64,000 nucleotides of DNA from an uncultured Clostridia bacterium (GCA_947586185.1 CANPXN010000003.1:105571-169570); one strand, 5' to 3'; numbered from the stretch's first letter, positions 42,154 through 53,871 are shown. The notes: generated from the sequence alone by a model not told the origin. Translations and numbers: made by a program.

Positions 42154-42213
42154 ATTTCTCCTCCTTTTCCAAAAAGATATAATAATACGGCAATATGCGC
42201 CGCATACCTGTTA

Positions 42214-42242
42214 ATTATAAACTTATTTTTACCCATTGTCAA
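42214..42242 (-). promoter_or_regulatory. Consensus promoter of the str operon
   Basis: Minus-strand TTGACA (42237-42242), 17-nt spacer, TATAAT (42214-42219). Between it and the pectate lyase promoter (42243-42448) the sequence is AT-rich without visible genes. Confidence 0.9.
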
Positions 42243-42448
42243 GGGGTTTATGAAAAATTTTATATATAATTTTACGAGTTGAAACATCTATGAACTGACA
42301 GAGCAAAAAATCCGTCCATTTGTTACCCCATTTTTTTACAATTCACTAAAATAAGCAGAATTGAGCATAAAAAATGTTATATTTATACAAATTTAAATTG
42401 GACAGAAATTTACTGTTTTGTCACAGTCAACAAAAATTATTTTCCACG

Positions 42449-42477
42449 TTGACATATTTGTACCAATTTTGTATACT
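42449..42477 (+). promoter_or_regulatory. Promoter of the pectate lyase gene
   Basis: TTGACA (42449-42454), 17-nt spacer, TATACT (42472-42477). Confidence 0.85.
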
Positions 42478-42481
42478 TATA

Positions 42482-42511
42482 AAAGTACAATAAAGTACCA
42501 TAATGTACAAT
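42482..42511. promoter_or_regulatory. Three tandem 10-nt GTAC boxes in the pectate lyase leader
   Basis: AAAGTACAAT, AAAGTACCAT and AATGTACAAT follow each other with exactly one helical turn per unit, over the expected transcription start. A fourth GTAC lies at 42460 in the promoter spacer. This looks like a regulator binding array. Confidence 0.5.
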
Positions 42512-42535
42512 ATCTTTTTATTAGGAGGAAATAAT

Positions 42536-45451
42536 ATGAAAAAAGTAAAGTCCTTTTTTCTGTCGCTGGTTATCACCTTTTCAGCGCTTTTCGGAGTTCT
42601 TCCGATAGCCTATGAGAGCATACCGGCGGCAGATGCACTTTCATATCCGGCTCAGGCAGTCAATTTCGCTGCATACACAACAAACCGGAATATGAATCTT
42701 TCAGGCACAAAGATCAACACGCAGAAAGCGGCAGGCGCTGATACTGAAAACTGGCGCATCGACTATATTTCCGACGGAGTTTACAATATAGTAAGCATGT
42801 CAAGCGGAAATTATTTAACTGCAAGCGGAACACAGGTTTCCGCAGCCTTTAAAAATGGGAAAACATCCCAGCAGTGGAAGATCGAAGGCGTTCAAAAGGA
42901 CTTTGAGGGCTTCTACCTTTACTATAAAATAACAAGCGTTTCCGAGGGTACTGTTCTTACATATTACCAGACTTCAAATGTTGTGGGACTTGCCTCCTAT
43001 ACAAAGGACGGCGCACAGAAATGGAAGCTCAACTGCTATGGCTGTGAGGGCTATGCGGCAAACTGTAAGGTTTCACAGGGCGAAAAAGCATGCACTATCG
43101 GAGGCCTTCTCGGTAAAACTGTTTTTGTAAGCACCGTAGAAGACATGGTCAGTGCTATGAAGGATACTAAACCTCTGACCATTGTTGTTTCTAAAAACCT
43201 CGACTTCAAGGACTGGTCAAAAACGGATCAGAAAATTGAGGACAACAAAACTATTATTGGCTCCTATTCTGCCAATAATGTATACGACCTCCAGTGGAGA
43301 ACTGATGATTTCTATGGAGATGCCTCAATTCCGCCAAGCAACAATATCATAATACGAAATATCAGTGTTACAAGCCGTACGCTTAACGGCAAAGTAATGA
43401 TCCAGGTATATTCTTCACGTAATGTATGGTTCGACCACTGCACATTCAATAATACTTTAAGCTATGACAGAAATGGTAACGGTCTGGACGAAGTAGGAAA
43501 GTACATATGGATAAATACTCCTTCAATGGGCTGGACAGATGAAGCGTATAACGGCATAAGCCCTGATTTCATCACAATTTCATATTGTAAATTCAGCGGA
43601 CGTTACTGGACTGTTGCTTACGGCACTCAGAATACAGAAACTACACGCTGCCGTACATCAATTATGTACAATATGTGGTATCACTGCGTAAGGCGCTGTC
43701 CTCAGATAGGAAACGGTACGGGACACATATATAGTAATTATTATGAGGGCTATGACAACGGAAACGGAAGCGGTACCGCTCAGATCATCGGCGGTGAAGG
43801 TTCCGATATGGTAAGTGAAAACAACCGTTTCCAGGCATTCAATCAGAACCAGGCGTTAAACATGGGCTTCGGTTCTGAACCTGCCCGTGACAGCGGTTCA
43901 TACCTTGCTTCAAGCAGTTCAGCTACTCCTGCTAAAATTTCATTCAGTCCAAAGACTACAAGCAAACTTTATCCTAACAAAACAAACTACGGATATTCAC
44001 TCATAGATGCATACAACACAAAGGGTACTGACACAAAGGCTTTCTGTACAAAATATTCGGGAGCAAGCTCTCAGAAATACATCACAGACAAAGATATGTC
44101 CGGATTCGTTACAACAAAATACAGTTCTCCTTTCCTCACTGACAGCTTTGATTCAGCATATGGCTCGCTTGTAACCGAATATACTCCGGCTGTTTTAAAC
44201 GAAGGCGCAGTTTATACGTTCAAAAACGTCAACAGTGGTCTTTATATGGAGGTTGACGGCGCTAAACAGGCAGACGGCACAAACGTTCAGCAGTGGGGTA
44301 TGGGCGACGCACCTGCATCACACAATACATGGCGTGTTCTGTCAGCCGGAGACGGATATTATTACCTGTACAGCCAGATCGGTGACAAGGTAAAATATCT
44401 CCTTGACGTTGATTCCAACAAAGATGAAAACGGCGCAAATATTGCTATCTGGTCGGCTACCGGAGCTGATGCGCAGAAATTCAAATTCTATAAAAACTCA
44501 GACGGTTCATATCTCATTCTCACAAAAACCTCAAAGGATCAGAAATGCGTTGCTGTTGCAAAGGCATCAGCCAATGCCGGTGAAACTATCGTGCAATGGC
44601 AGGTAGGCAACGACGATAATTCCCAGAAATGGATACTTACTCAGGTAGAAGATACAGGCTGCATAATGGATACTTCCAAGGCATATACATTCAAAAATGT
44701 TAACAGCGGTCTTTATATGGAGGTTGCAAGCGGCAAAGCCGAGGATAATGCAAATGTTCAACAATGGGGCATGGGCGATGAGCCTTCTCTCCATAATTCA
44801 TGGACTCTCAAAGAATTTGGCGGTGGATATTACTACATCATTTCACGCCTTGCAGACGGAAAGACATACTACCTTAACATAAACGATTCAAATGTTGAAA
44901 TTCTGAAGAACAATAAAACAAGCTCCCACCTATTTAAATTTGTAAAGAATCCTGACGGCTCCTATAATATTCTCACAAGAGCTTCAAAGGACAAAAGCGC
45001 TGTTGAAGTTGCAAACGCAGATAAAGCAAGCGGTGCAAATGTTCAGCAGTGGACTGTAAATGGAAATAACTGTCAGAAATGGAATGCGGAGACGTTTACT
45101 GTTACTACAGCGTCAACCTCTGCGTCAACAGCTGCATCAACAACTGAAACTACGGTCAAAACCGAGGTGTCAACTGAGGCATCAACAAGTGCTTCAACAA
45201 GTGCTTCAACAAGCACATCAACAAGTACTTCAACAAGCACATCAACAAGCATAGAGCAATTTCCACTTATAGGAGATGTTAATCTTAGTGGAAATGTAAG
45301 TATTGCCGATCATGTAATGCTGAAAAAGTTCCTTGTAAAGGAAATAGAATTTACCTCTGATGAGCAGTTCAAATGCGCTGACATTAATCAGGACGGCATA
45401 ATTAACATTTTTGATGATATTATGTTCAAAAGATGGTTTATTAAAAAATAA
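42536..45451 (+). CDS. Secreted modular pectate lyase with ricin-type lectin modules and dockerin
   Basis: A 971-residue exported enzyme. Order of parts: signal peptide (about 1-35), a ricin-B-like module (about 40-180), a PL1-type pectate lyase domain (about 190-480; TIIGSYSANNVYDL, VWFDHCTFNNTLSYDRNGNGLDE, and DFITISYCKFSGRYWTVAYG with the C-terminal RCPQIGNGTGHIYSNYYEGY), two more ricin-type modules (about 560-700 and 720-850, with repeated QQWGMGD), a Ser/Thr linker of alternating TS and a C-terminal dockerin (GDVNLSGNVSIADHVMLKKFL and DINQDGIINIFDDIMFKRWF). It cleaves pectin and would be docked on a scaffold. The ATG at 42536 is set by AGGAGG. The dockerin type differs from those of the LRR proteins. 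Confidence 0.93.
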   Translation: MKKVKSFFLSLVITFSALFGVLPIAYESIPAADALSYPAQAVNFAAYTTNRNMNLSGTKINTQKAAGADTENWRIDYISDGVYNIVSMSSGNYLTASGTQVSAAFKNGKTSQQWKIEGVQKDFEGFYLYYKITSVSEGTVLTYYQTSNVVGLASYTKDGAQKWKLNCYGCEGYAANCKVSQGEKACTIGGLLGKTVFVSTVEDMVSAMKDTKPLTIVVSKNLDFKDWSKTDQKIEDNKTIIGSYSANNVYDLQWRTDDFYGDASIPPSNNIIIRNISVTSRTLNGKVMIQVYSSRNVWFDHCTFNNTLSYDRNGNGLDEVGKYIWINTPSMGWTDEAYNGISPDFITISYCKFSGRYWTVAYGTQNTETTRCRTSIMYNMWYHCVRRCPQIGNGTGHIYSNYYEGYDNGNGSGTAQIIGGEGSDMVSENNRFQAFNQNQALNMGFGSEPARDSGSYLASSSSATPAKISFSPKTTSKLYPNKTNYGYSLIDAYNTKGTDTKAFCTKYSGASSQKYITDKDMSGFVTTKYSSPFLTDSFDSAYGSLVTEYTPAVLNEGAVYTFKNVNSGLYMEVDGAKQADGTNVQQWGMGDAPASHNTWRVLSAGDGYYYLYSQIGDKVKYLLDVDSNKDENGANIAIWSATGADAQKFKFYKNSDGSYLILTKTSKDQKCVAVAKASANAGETIVQWQVGNDDNSQKWILTQVEDTGCIMDTSKAYTFKNVNSGLYMEVASGKAEDNANVQQWGMGDEPSLHNSWTLKEFGGGYYYIISRLADGKTYYLNINDSNVEILKNNKTSSHLFKFVKNPDGSYNILTRASKDKSAVEVANADKASGANVQQWTVNGNNCQKWNAETFTVTTASTSASTAASTTETTVKTEVSTEASTSASTSASTSTSTSTSTSTSTSIEQFPLIGDVNLSGNVSIADHVMLKKFLVKEIEFTSDEQFKCADINQDGIINIFDDIMFKRWFIKK

Positions 45452-45475
45452 CAGGTTTTGTTCTTGACATGAAAA

Positions 45476-45507
45476 GGGAATCCGGTCAATGACCGGATTC
45501 CCTTTTT
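45476..45507. terminator. Bidirectional terminator overlapping the MmcQ/YjbR stop
   Basis: Perfect 12-bp arms GGGAATCCGGTC and GACCGGATTCCC with a 3-nt loop, A-rich on one side and T-run on the other. The stop codon of the minus-strand gene (45486-45488) is inside the stem. Confidence 0.9.
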
Positions 45508-45872
45508 GCCTTTTTCTTTGGCTTGACCATTTCATAGCTCATAAACAAAAACCGCTTTATTTCCTCATCAGAAACTGTTCCATCCAAAAGTATGCTTATC
45601 CACCCTGCCTTGTTCATATGATATGCCGGCAGAAAGCCCTCCTGACCAATAAGAGAACCTATCAATAATTTATCACACTTTACGTCCAGAACATCTACAA
45701 TTTCTTCCCCTTGAAGACCAAGCTTATTTTTCGGAATGTTCATTATAATTCCATACCACTTGTTGTTCCCTCTGTTTCGCAGTACAGCATAATCCGGATA
45801 CTTATTCCAGAGGTATTCCGGCTCCGTACCAAATTCATCTCTTACCCAATCAAAAATACCAAATCTATCCAC
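45486..45872 (-). CDS. MmcQ/YjbR-family protein
   Basis: A 128-residue protein of the MmcQ/YjbR (DUF419) family: EPEYLWNKYPDYAVLRNRGNNKWYGIIMNIPKNKLGL, KCDKLLIGSLIGQEGFLPAYHMNKAGWISILLDGTVSDEEI. These small proteins have a double-stranded-DNA-binding-like fold of uncertain role. It starts with GTG with GGAGG 5 nt upstream, 54 nt after rpoC on the same strand. The end of the coding region forms part of the terminator. Confidence 0.88.
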   Translation of the reverse strand: MDRFGIFDWVRDEFGTEPEYLWNKYPDYAVLRNRGNNKWYGIIMNIPKNKLGLQGEEIVDVLDVKCDKLLIGSLIGQEGFLPAYHMNKAGWISILLDGTVSDEEIKRFLFMSYEMVKPKKKAKRESGH

Positions 45873-45926
45873 AGCTACCTCCGTAACAAAAACGCCGAAG
45901 CATACAGCTCCGGCGCAAAATGTATA

Positions 45927-48900
45927 TTAAATATTAGGCATTACTGGCATCGGTGAAACATGTTCAACCGCACTTTCATTTTTCTTTATTTCAACCTTGT
46001 TGTAAACGTCCATACCTGTTCCGGCAGGAATAAGCTTACCAATAATAACGTTCTCTTTAAGACCGAGCAGCTTATCGCTCTTTCCACGGATAGCAGCATC
46101 TGTAAGAGCCTTTGTAGTCTCCTGGAATGAAGCCGCAGACAAGAAGCTGTCTGAGCTTGAAGATGCCTTTGTGATACCCTGGAGCACAGGAAGAACTGTA
46201 ACGTAGCTGAGATTTTCCTCACCGTTTTCAATTCTATGTCTGATCGAATCGTTGATTCCCTCAACCTCTTTCTTATCGACCATAGCGCCCGGAAGCAGAT
46301 AACTGCTGCCTGAATCATCAACCTTGATTTTTCTCAGCATCTGACGTACAATAACCTCGATATGCTTATCGTTAATATCAACACCCTGCAAACGATAAAC
46401 CTTCTGTATCTCATGGATAATATAGTTCTGAACAGCCTGAACGCCCAGTACGTTAAGAATATCAGCCGGGAATACGTTACCCTCTGTGAGCTTTGTACCC
46501 CTTTCGATTACTTCATTTTCACGAACTCTTATTTTCAGGTTGTAAGGAATCATATAGGTTTCTGTTTCGCCTGTTTCGTTATTTGTAAGAATAACGTTTC
46601 TTGTAGTCTTGATCTCTTCGATATGAACAGTACCGTCAATTCTTGCAATAATAGCAGCGTTCTTAGGACGTCTTGCCTCAAACAATTCTTCAACTCGAGG
46701 AAGACCCTGAGTAATATCTTCTGCCGAAGCGATACCGCCCGTATGGAACGTTCTCATTGTAAGCTGTGTACCAGGCTCACCGATTGACTGAGCGGCAATG
46801 ATACCTACAGCCTCGCCGACTGCAACAAGATTTCCGTTTGCAAGGTTAGCGCCGTAGCACTTAGCGCATACGCCCTGCTTTGATTTACAGTGAAGAACAG
46901 AACGAATCTTGATTCTTTCAACGCCGCTGTCAACGATCTTCTTAGCATCAGCCTCGTTCATGAGCTTATCCTTGGACATGATGATCTCTCCGGTCTTTTC
47001 ATCACGTAGGTCCTCAACAAGGTATCTGCCAACAAGACGCTCTGTAAGAGGTTCGATCATTTCATTGCCGTTTCTGATCTCATATACTTCAATACCATCA
47101 TGAGTATGACAGTCATGCTCTCTGATGATAACGTCCTGTGAAACATCAACAAGACGTCTTGTAAGGTAACCTGAGTCAGCCGTACGAAGAGCCGTATCGG
47201 CAAGACCCTTTCTTGCGCCTCGTGAGGAGATAAAGTATTCCAAAATGTTAAGTCCCTCACGGTAATTAGCTCTGATAGGGATCTCTATCGTAGTACCCGA
47301 TGTATTGGCAATAAGTCCACGCATACCGGCAAGCTGTCTTATCTGGTTGATACTACCACGGGCACCGGAGTCAGCCATCATAAAGATAGGATTGTATCTG
47401 TCAAGATTTGCTTTCAGAGCCTCCGTTACATCGTCAGTAGCCTTATTCCATACGCTGATAACCTGCTTTGACTTTTCCTCAGATGAAATATAGCCGTACT
47501 CATACTGTTCTGTAATAGCGTCGATCTCATCGTCAGCCTTAGCAAGTATCTCCTTTTTCTGAGGAGGAATTGTAGCGTCGCATACAGCAACGGTAATAGC
47601 TGCCTTTGTTGAATATTTAAATCCAAGAGCCTTGATCTTATCAAGAACCTCAGATGTTGTTGTAGTACCGTGAATCTTGATACATCTCTCAATGATTCCG
47701 GAAAGCTGCTTTTTGCCTACAAGGAATGAAATTTCAAGATCGAACTGCTTATCTGAATTTGTTCTGTCAACATATCCAAGATTCTGAGGAATATTCTCAT
47801 TAAAGATAAGTCTTCCCACAGTACAGTCTATAATCTTTGAAACGGTCTTATCACCGATCTCCTTAGTGATTCTTACCTTAATCGCAGCGTGAAGGGAAAC
47901 GTCATGCTCATTATATGCCATAAGAGCTTCATTGACATCTCTGAACACCTTACCCTCGCCCGGCTCGCCTTCCTTCTGCATTGTGAGGTAGTAGGAACCA
48001 AGCACCATATCCTGTGACGGAACTGCAACAGGGCAGCCGTCCGACGGCTTCAACAGATTATTTGCAGCCAGCATAAGGAACCTTGCCTCTGCCTGAGCCT
48101 CTGCTGAAAGCGGAAGGTGAACAGCCATCTGGTCACCGTCGAAGTCAGCGTTGAACGCAGTACATACCAGCGGGTGAAGCTTTAATGCACGACCCTCTAC
48201 AAGGATAGGTTCAAACGCCTGGATACCAAGTCTGTGCAGCGTAGGCGCACGGTTTAAAAGCACCGGGTGATCCTTGATAACATTTTCAAGAGCATCCCAT
48301 ACTTCTGTTGAAGCACGGTCAACCATTTTTCTTGCGCTCTTGATATTTGCGATAACCTTTGTATCAACAAGTCTTTTAAGGACGAACGGCTTAAACAATT
48401 CAAGAGCCATTTCCTTAGGAAGACCGCACTGATACATTTTAAGCTCAGGGCCTACTACGATAACGGAACGTCCTGAATAGTCAACACGCTTACCGAGAAG
48501 ATTCTGTCTGAAACGTCCCTGCTTGCCCTTGAGCATATCTGAAAGTGATTTCAGAGCACGGTTGTTAGGGCCTGTTACCGGACGTCCGTGACGACCGTTG
48601 TCAATAAGAGCGTCTACAGCTTCCTGAAGCATACGCTTTTCGTTTCTGATGATAATATCAGGAGCGTCAAGTCCCAGCATTCTCTGGAGTCTGTTGTTTC
48701 TGTTAATAACTCGTCTGTAAAGATCGTTAAGGTCTGATGTAGCATAGCGTCCGCCGTCCAGCATTACCATAGGACGGATATCCGGCGGAATAACCGGAAT
48801 AACGTTCAAAACCATCCATTCCGGCTTGTTTCCTGAAAGCCTGAACGCTTCAATAATTTCAAGTCTTTTTAAAATCTTGATTTTCTTCTGACCTGACGGA

Positions 48901-49646
48901 AGACCTTTAAGCTCCTCTTTCAGATCGTCGGAAGCAACGTCAAGATTACTTCTCCACTCAACGTCAAGGTCTGCAAAAGCCTTACACTCATCGCAGTCGC
49001 ATGTCAGCGGAGAATGAGTACAGGAAGCTTTTCTTCCGTCAAGTGAAACCTTGCCCTGCATAATAAGCCTGTTTTTGAAAACGTCAAATCTTTCAGGATC
49101 ATACTCTTTAAGCAGCTTCTGGATAGCCTCAGCGCCCATTTCAGCAGAAAAATCATCGCCGTATTTTTCTCTTGCATCAAGGTATTCCTTTTCTGAAAGA
49201 AGCTGTTTTTTAACAAGCTCTCCGGTATTGCCCGGATCGAGAACTATATATTTTGTAAAGTAGAGAACCTCTTCAAGGCGCTTCTGTGAGATTTCAAGCA
49301 CCTGACCGATTCTTGACGGTGTACCCTTGAAATACCAGATATGGGAAACAGGAGCTGCAAGCTCGATATGACCCATTCTCTCACGCCTTACCTTTGCACG
49401 GGTAACCTCAACGCCGCAGCGGTCGCAGACCTTACCCTTAAAGCGGATCTTCTTGAACTTTCCGCAGTGACACTCCCAGTCCTTGGTAGGTCCAAATATT
49501 CTTTCACAGAAAAGACCATCTCTTTCCGGCTTCTGGGTTCTGTAATTTATAGTTTCAGGTCTTTCAACAGCACCGTATGACCATTTTCTGATCTGTTCAG
49601 GTGAAGCAAGACCTATTTTTATTGAATCAAAAGTATTAAACTCCAA
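45927..49646 (-). CDS. rpoC: RNA polymerase beta' subunit
   Basis: A complete 1239-residue beta' subunit. The N-terminal zinc ribbon is [23 protein letters not shown], the catalytic magnesium motif is [20 protein letters not shown], the bridge-helix region follows, and the second zinc site includes [14 protein letters not shown]. It begins with TTG, set by AGGAGG 7 nt upstream. It follows rpoB by 66 nt with a hairpin between. Confidence 0.98.
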   Translation of the reverse strand: MEFNTFDSIKIGLASPEQIRKWSYGAVERPETINYRTQKPERDGLFCERIFGPTKDWECHCGKFKKIRFKGKVCDRCGVEVTRAKVRRERMGHIELAAPVSHIWYFKGTPSRIGQVLEISQKRLEEVLYFTKYIVLDPGNTGELVKKQLLSEKEYLDAREKYGDDFSAEMGAEAIQKLLKEYDPERFDVFKNRLIMQGKVSLDGRKASCTHSPLTCDCDECKAFADLDVEWRSNLDVASDDLKEELKGLPSGQKKIKILKRLEIIEAFRLSGNKPEWMVLNVIPVIPPDIRPMVMLDGGRYATSDLNDLYRRVINRNNRLQRMLGLDAPDIIIRNEKRMLQEAVDALIDNGRHGRPVTGPNNRALKSLSDMLKGKQGRFRQNLLGKRVDYSGRSVIVVGPELKMYQCGLPKEMALELFKPFVLKRLVDTKVIANIKSARKMVDRASTEVWDALENVIKDHPVLLNRAPTLHRLGIQAFEPILVEGRALKLHPLVCTAFNADFDGDQMAVHLPLSAEAQAEARFLMLAANNLLKPSDGCPVAVPSQDMVLGSYYLTMQKEGEPGEGKVFRDVNEALMAYNEHDVSLHAAIKVRITKEIGDKTVSKIIDCTVGRLIFNENIPQNLGYVDRTNSDKQFDLEISFLVGKKQLSGIIERCIKIHGTTTTSEVLDKIKALGFKYSTKAAITVAVCDATIPPQKKEILAKADDEIDAITEQYEYGYISSEEKSKQVISVWNKATDDVTEALKANLDRYNPIFMMADSGARGSINQIRQLAGMRGLIANTSGTTIEIPIRANYREGLNILEYFISSRGARKGLADTALRTADSGYLTRRLVDVSQDVIIREHDCHTHDGIEVYEIRNGNEMIEPLTERLVGRYLVEDLRDEKTGEIIMSKDKLMNEADAKKIVDSGVERIKIRSVLHCKSKQGVCAKCYGANLANGNLVAVGEAVGIIAAQSIGEPGTQLTMRTFHTGGIASAEDITQGLPRVEELFEARRPKNAAIIARIDGTVHIEEIKTTRNVILTNNETGETETYMIPYNLKIRVRENEVIERGTKLTEGNVFPADILNVLGVQAVQNYIIHEIQKVYRLQGVDINDKHIEVIVRQMLRKIKVDDSGSSYLLPGAMVDKKEVEGINDSIRHRIENGEENLSYVTVLPVLQGITKASSSSDSFLSAASFQETTKALTDAAIRGKSDKLLGLKENVIIGKLIPAGTGMDVYNKVEIKKNESAVEHVSPMPVMPNI

Positions 49647-49677
49647 TTTATTACCTCCTGGTCAGAATCCTCACTGA

Positions 49678-49699
49678 CCGGAAGCTCTGCTGCTTCCGG
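49678..49699 (-). promoter_or_regulatory. Hairpin in the rpoB-rpoC gap
   Basis: CCGGAAGC and GCTTCCGG pair around a 6-nt loop. No T-run follows on the minus strand, so it is not a terminator; a processing site or mRNA-stabilising hairpin is possible. Confidence 0.45.
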
Positions 49700-49712
49700 C
49701 ATCAGTCAAAGC

Positions 49713-52700
49713 TTAAATCTCGTCTTCATCCTCCGACATATCAAAACTGAACATATCTTCGTCCTCAGAATCGTCATCAAGATCCTCGAGAATATCGTCA
49801 TCCGCATCCTCAAAGCTGAAGCCTGCGTCCTCCATCTCGTCATCATTGTAATTCATATCGGTAGCGTCCGGATTATCGTCAGCAAATGAAACAGGCTGAG
49901 GTATAATATCTTCATCGTCATCAAAGCTCTGCTTGAGATCAATTTCATTCAGCTCATCGTCAAGAACTCTTACGTCAAGACAAAGGGACTGGAGCTCCTT
50001 GACAAGAACCTTAAAGGATTCAGGAATACCAGGCTTAGGTACATTCTGACCCTTTACGATAGCCTCATAGGTATTTACACGTCCCACAGTATCGTCTGAC
50101 TTAACGGTTATGATCTCCTGAAGGGTATAGGCTGCGCCGTATGCCTCAAGAGCCCATACTTCCATTTCTCCGAATCTCTGTCCGCCGAACTGAGCCTTAC
50201 CGCCAAGAGGCTGCTGTGTAACCAGTGAATAAGGACCTACTGAACGGGCGTGGATCTTATCATCAACGAGGTGATGGAGCTTGAGGTAGTACATGTATCC
50301 GACAGTTACTCGGTTGTCAAACTTTTCGCCTGTACGTCCATCGTAAAGCACGGTCTTACCGTCCTCGTCCATGCCGGCTTCTCTGAAGCATGCTCTTATG
50401 TCGTCCTCGTGAGCGCCGTCAAATACAGGAGTCATAATGTGCCAGCCAAGAGCCTTTGCAGCCATACCGAGGTGAACTTCAAGAACCTGACCGATGTTCA
50501 TACGTGAAGGTACGCCCAAAGGATTCAGCACTATGTCAAGAGGAGTTCCGTCCGGCAGGAACGGCATATCCTCCTGAGGAAGGATTCTTGAAACGACACC
50601 CTTATTACCGTGACGTCCAGCCATTTTATCGCCGACAGAGATTTTACGCTTCTGAGCGATATAGCAGCGTACAAGCTTGCTTACGCCCGGGCTCAGCTCA
50701 TCGCAGTTTTCTCTTGTGAATACCTTTACGTCAACAATAACGCCGGATTCGCCGTGAGGTACTTTAAGGGAATTATCCCTAACTTCCCTTGCCTTTTCGC
50801 CGAAAATAGCTCTTAAAAGTCTTTCCTCAGCTGTAAGCTCAGTTTCACCCTTAGGAGTAACCTTACCTACAAGAATATCTCCTGCATGCACCTCTGCACC
50901 GATACGGATAATACCGTTTTCGTCAAGGTCTTTAAGAGCATCGTCGCCTACGTTCGGAATATCTCTTGTGATCTCCTCAGGGCCGAGCTTAGTATCACGG
51001 CATTCGATTTCGTATTCTTCTATATGAATTGATGTAAACACATCATTTTTAACAAGATTCTCATTAAGGAGTACGGCGTCCTCGTAGTTATAGCCCTCCC
51101 ATGTCATAAAGCCGATGAGAGCATTTTTACCAAGCGATATCTCACCGTCACAGGTTGCAGGACCATCTGCAAGAACCTGACCCACGTCAACGCTTTCGCC
51201 AAGATCAACTATAGGTCTTTGATTTATACATGTTCCCTGGTTTGAGCGCTTGAACTTTGTAAGCTTATACTTGTGCTCAACGCCCAGGCTGTCCTTAACA
51301 ACGACCTCGTCAGCGCTGACGGCTGAAACAACGCCACTGTGCTTTGAAACGATACATACTCCCGAATCAACGGCAGCCTTGTATTCCATACCGGTACCAA
51401 CATAAGGGCGCTGAGTTTTAAGGAGTGGCACAGCCTGACGCTGCATGTTTGAACCCATGAGGGCTCTGTTCGCATCATCGTTTTCAAGGAACGGAATCAT
51501 TGCCGTAGCAACCGACACAACCATCTTAGGAGAAACGTCCATGAAGTCGATAAGCTCACGGTCGCACTCAAGGATCTTCTCACGGTATCTTGCGTTAACC
51601 TTAGGACGTGCAAGCTTTCCGTCCTCAGTAAGAGGCTCGTTTGCCTGAGCTACAATATAGTTATCCTCAACGTCAGCTGTCATATATACTACTTCGTTTG
51701 TGACAACGCCTGTTTCCTTATCTACCTTTCTGTAAGGAGCCTCGATAAAGCCATATTCATTAATTCTTGCAAAGGTCGCAAGATAAGAGATCAGACCGAT
51801 GTTAGGACCTTCAGGAGTTTCGATAGGACACATTCTTCCATAGTGGCTGTAGTGAACGTCACGAACCTCAAATCCGGCTCTATCTCGTGAAAGACCGCCA
51901 GGACCGAGTGCCGAAAGACGTCTTTTATGTGTAAGCTCTGCAAGAGGGTTATTCTGATCCATGAACTGTGAAAGAGGCGATGAACCGAAGAACTCCTTAA
52001 TCGCAGCGGTAATAGGCCTTATATTTACAAGCGACTGCGGAGTAACAGTTTCCATATCCTGAGTCTGGAGGTTCATTCTTTCCTTAATGACTCTTTCCAT
52101 TCTTGCAAAGCCGATTCTGAACTGATTTTGGAGCAGCTCGCCAACTGAACGGATACGTCTGTTGCCAAGATGGTCAATATCATCAACCGTACCAACACCC
52201 ATGCAGAGGTTGAGGAAATAGCTGATCGTAGCATAAATATCGTCAAGAATAATATGCTTAGGAACAAGCTCGTCAGCTCTCTTTCTCACATTCTCCTCGA
52301 TCTCCTCAGCGTCAGCTGAATTTTCGAGAATATCCCTCAAAACCTTGAAGGAAACCTTTTCGTTGATCCCGTACTTTTCAGCGTCAAAGTCAACATATCC
52401 GTTTATGTCAACCATTCCGTTACCGATGATCTTAACTTCCTTCTCGACCATTCTTGAAGCGTTTTCGCCGTTTTCAGTAACGTAGTACTCCTTTGTTTCA
52501 GCAGTTACAAACGCCTCCATAACGCCTGCCTGTTCAATTTCCATAGCCTTTTCAAAGCTTACTGTTTCGCCTGTATCAGCCATGATCTCGCCTGTAACAG
52601 GATTTGCAACAGGTCTTGAAAGAACATGTCCGGAAAGACGTGAGCCTATGCCAAGCTTTTTGTTGAATTTATAGCGTCCGAATCTTGCCAGATCGTATCT

Positions 52701-53495
52701 TTTAGCATCAAAGAACAGATTATTAAGGTGAGCTACCGCACTTTCCACTGTCGGAGGCTCGCCCGGACGCAGCTTCTTATAAACATCAATAAGGGCGTCC
52801 GAATTATTTTTTGTTCCGTCCTTCTGAAGTATTGTCTGTGCAAGTCTTTCATCCTGACCGAACATCTCGAAAATTTCCTCATCGGAGCTTACTCCGATAG
52901 CTCTGATAAAGGTAGTGAGAGGAATTTTTCTGTTTTTATCTATACGAACATAAACAACATCGCTTGAATCCATCTCATATTCAAGCCATGCGCCTCTGTT
53001 AGGAATAACGGTAGACTTAAAAAGGTCCTTACCTGTCTTGTCTTTTTCAAAGGCATAGTATACACCCGGGGAACGGACAAGCTGAGATACGATAACACGT
53101 TCAGCGCCGTTAATAATGAACGTTCCGCTTTCAGTCATAAGCGGGAAATCTCCCATAAAGATTTCGCTTTCCTTAACGTCGCCTGTTTCCTTGTTCCAGA
53201 GAGTAGCTGTAACTCTCAGCGGAGCGGCATAAGTTACGTCACGTTCCTTGCATTCCTCAATAGTGTACTTAGGAGTATCGTCGATCTTGTAATCGACAAA
53301 ATTGAGAACCAGATTTCCATTGTAGTCAGTAATCGCTGCTACGTCACGGAACACTTCCCTGAGTCCCTCTTCCTTGAACCACTGATAGGAATTTTTCTGT
53401 ACTTCGATAAGATTTGGGATTTCAAGGGCTTCGTTTATTTTTCCGAAGCTCATTCTCACATTCTTACCCAGCTGCTTTGGCTTGACATTAACCAT
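49713..53495 (-). CDS. rpoB: RNA polymerase beta subunit
   Basis: A complete 1260-residue beta subunit. The rifampicin pocket reads [20 protein letters not shown] then [19 protein letters not shown], with the usual Gln, Asp, His and Ser residues, so a sensitive pocket is expected. The core ends with the conserved [25 protein letters not shown], after which a tail of about 80 residues is strikingly acidic (runs of Asp and Glu). AGGAGG lies 9 nt before the ATG. No rplJ-rplL genes precede it; instead it has its own promoter. Confidence 0.98.
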   Translation of the reverse strand: MVNVKPKQLGKNVRMSFGKINEALEIPNLIEVQKNSYQWFKEEGLREVFRDVAAITDYNGNLVLNFVDYKIDDTPKYTIEECKERDVTYAAPLRVTATLWNKETGDVKESEIFMGDFPLMTESGTFIINGAERVIVSQLVRSPGVYYAFEKDKTGKDLFKSTVIPNRGAWLEYEMDSSDVVYVRIDKNRKIPLTTFIRAIGVSSDEEIFEMFGQDERLAQTILQKDGTKNNSDALIDVYKKLRPGEPPTVESAVAHLNNLFFDAKRYDLARFGRYKFNKKLGIGSRLSGHVLSRPVANPVTGEIMADTGETVSFEKAMEIEQAGVMEAFVTAETKEYYVTENGENASRMVEKEVKIIGNGMVDINGYVDFDAEKYGINEKVSFKVLRDILENSADAEEIEENVRKRADELVPKHIILDDIYATISYFLNLCMGVGTVDDIDHLGNRRIRSVGELLQNQFRIGFARMERVIKERMNLQTQDMETVTPQSLVNIRPITAAIKEFFGSSPLSQFMDQNNPLAELTHKRRLSALGPGGLSRDRAGFEVRDVHYSHYGRMCPIETPEGPNIGLISYLATFARINEYGFIEAPYRKVDKETGVVTNEVVYMTADVEDNYIVAQANEPLTEDGKLARPKVNARYREKILECDRELIDFMDVSPKMVVSVATAMIPFLENDDANRALMGSNMQRQAVPLLKTQRPYVGTGMEYKAAVDSGVCIVSKHSGVVSAVSADEVVVKDSLGVEHKYKLTKFKRSNQGTCINQRPIVDLGESVDVGQVLADGPATCDGEISLGKNALIGFMTWEGYNYEDAVLLNENLVKNDVFTSIHIEEYEIECRDTKLGPEEITRDIPNVGDDALKDLDENGIIRIGAEVHAGDILVGKVTPKGETELTAEERLLRAIFGEKAREVRDNSLKVPHGESGVIVDVKVFTRENCDELSPGVSKLVRCYIAQKRKISVGDKMAGRHGNKGVVSRILPQEDMPFLPDGTPLDIVLNPLGVPSRMNIGQVLEVHLGMAAKALGWHIMTPVFDGAHEDDIRACFREAGMDEDGKTVLYDGRTGEKFDNRVTVGYMYYLKLHHLVDDKIHARSVGPYSLVTQQPLGGKAQFGGQRFGEMEVWALEAYGAAYTLQEIITVKSDDTVGRVNTYEAIVKGQNVPKPGIPESFKVLVKELQSLCLDVRVLDDELNEIDLKQSFDDDEDIIPQPVSFADDNPDATDMNYNDDEMEDAGFSFEDADDDILEDLDDDSEDEDMFSFDMSEDEDEI

Positions 53496-53669
53496 AGGCG
53501 GAGACCTCCTTAGCTTTTTGCCTCCGGATCATGCCCGGAGATTATGATTGACTTACCGGCTGCCTGCATGTTTCCGGAATTTCATTGGAAAAACTCTTGA
53601 CATAACATGAAGCAATATGTTATACTAATTTGTCAATGAGTCTATTTATTCATTATGATACATTTTATA

Positions 53670-53698
53670 ATTATACTATTGAATTGGTTTCTTGTCAA
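53670..53698 (-). promoter_or_regulatory. Consensus promoter of rpoB-rpoC
   Basis: Minus-strand TTGACA (53693-53698), 17-nt spacer, TATAAT (53670-53675). The leader of about 165 nt contains a CTCCGG/CCGGAG hairpin (53523-53541) near the ribosome site. On the plus strand TTGACA (53597) and TATACT (53621) with 18-nt spacing is a weaker possible promoter. Confidence 0.85.
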
Positions 53699-53842
53699 TA
53701 CTTAATTATAAAATATGTCATTTTTACCGTATTTCGCCTAAGCGGAATACGGTTTTCTGTTTTTATGCACAAACTGCTTCTATGGAAATTTATTCCTTGA
53801 TTTTCATTATTGATTTTTTCAGAATGTTTTATACATTTTTTA

Positions 53843-53871
53843 TTTACAAGACAGCCGGGGCATGGTATAAT
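53843..53871 (+). promoter_or_regulatory. Promoter of the membrane protein-comM gene group
   Basis: TTTACA (53843-53848), 17-nt spacer, TATAAT (53866-53871), about 30 nt before the TTG start. Confidence 0.8.

Noticed and set aside
42482..42511. Tandem repeats as possible CRISPR
   Set aside because: Units are only 10 nt with no spacers and lie in a promoter region.
45100..45260. Short tandem repeats that could suggest a repeat array
   Set aside because: They encode the Thr/Ser linker of the pectate lyase; there are no spacers of constant length, so it is not a CRISPR array.
51840..52000. Rifampicin-resistance change in rpoB
   Set aside because: The pocket residues, SQFMDQNN and [11 protein letters not shown], are those of sensitive enzymes.
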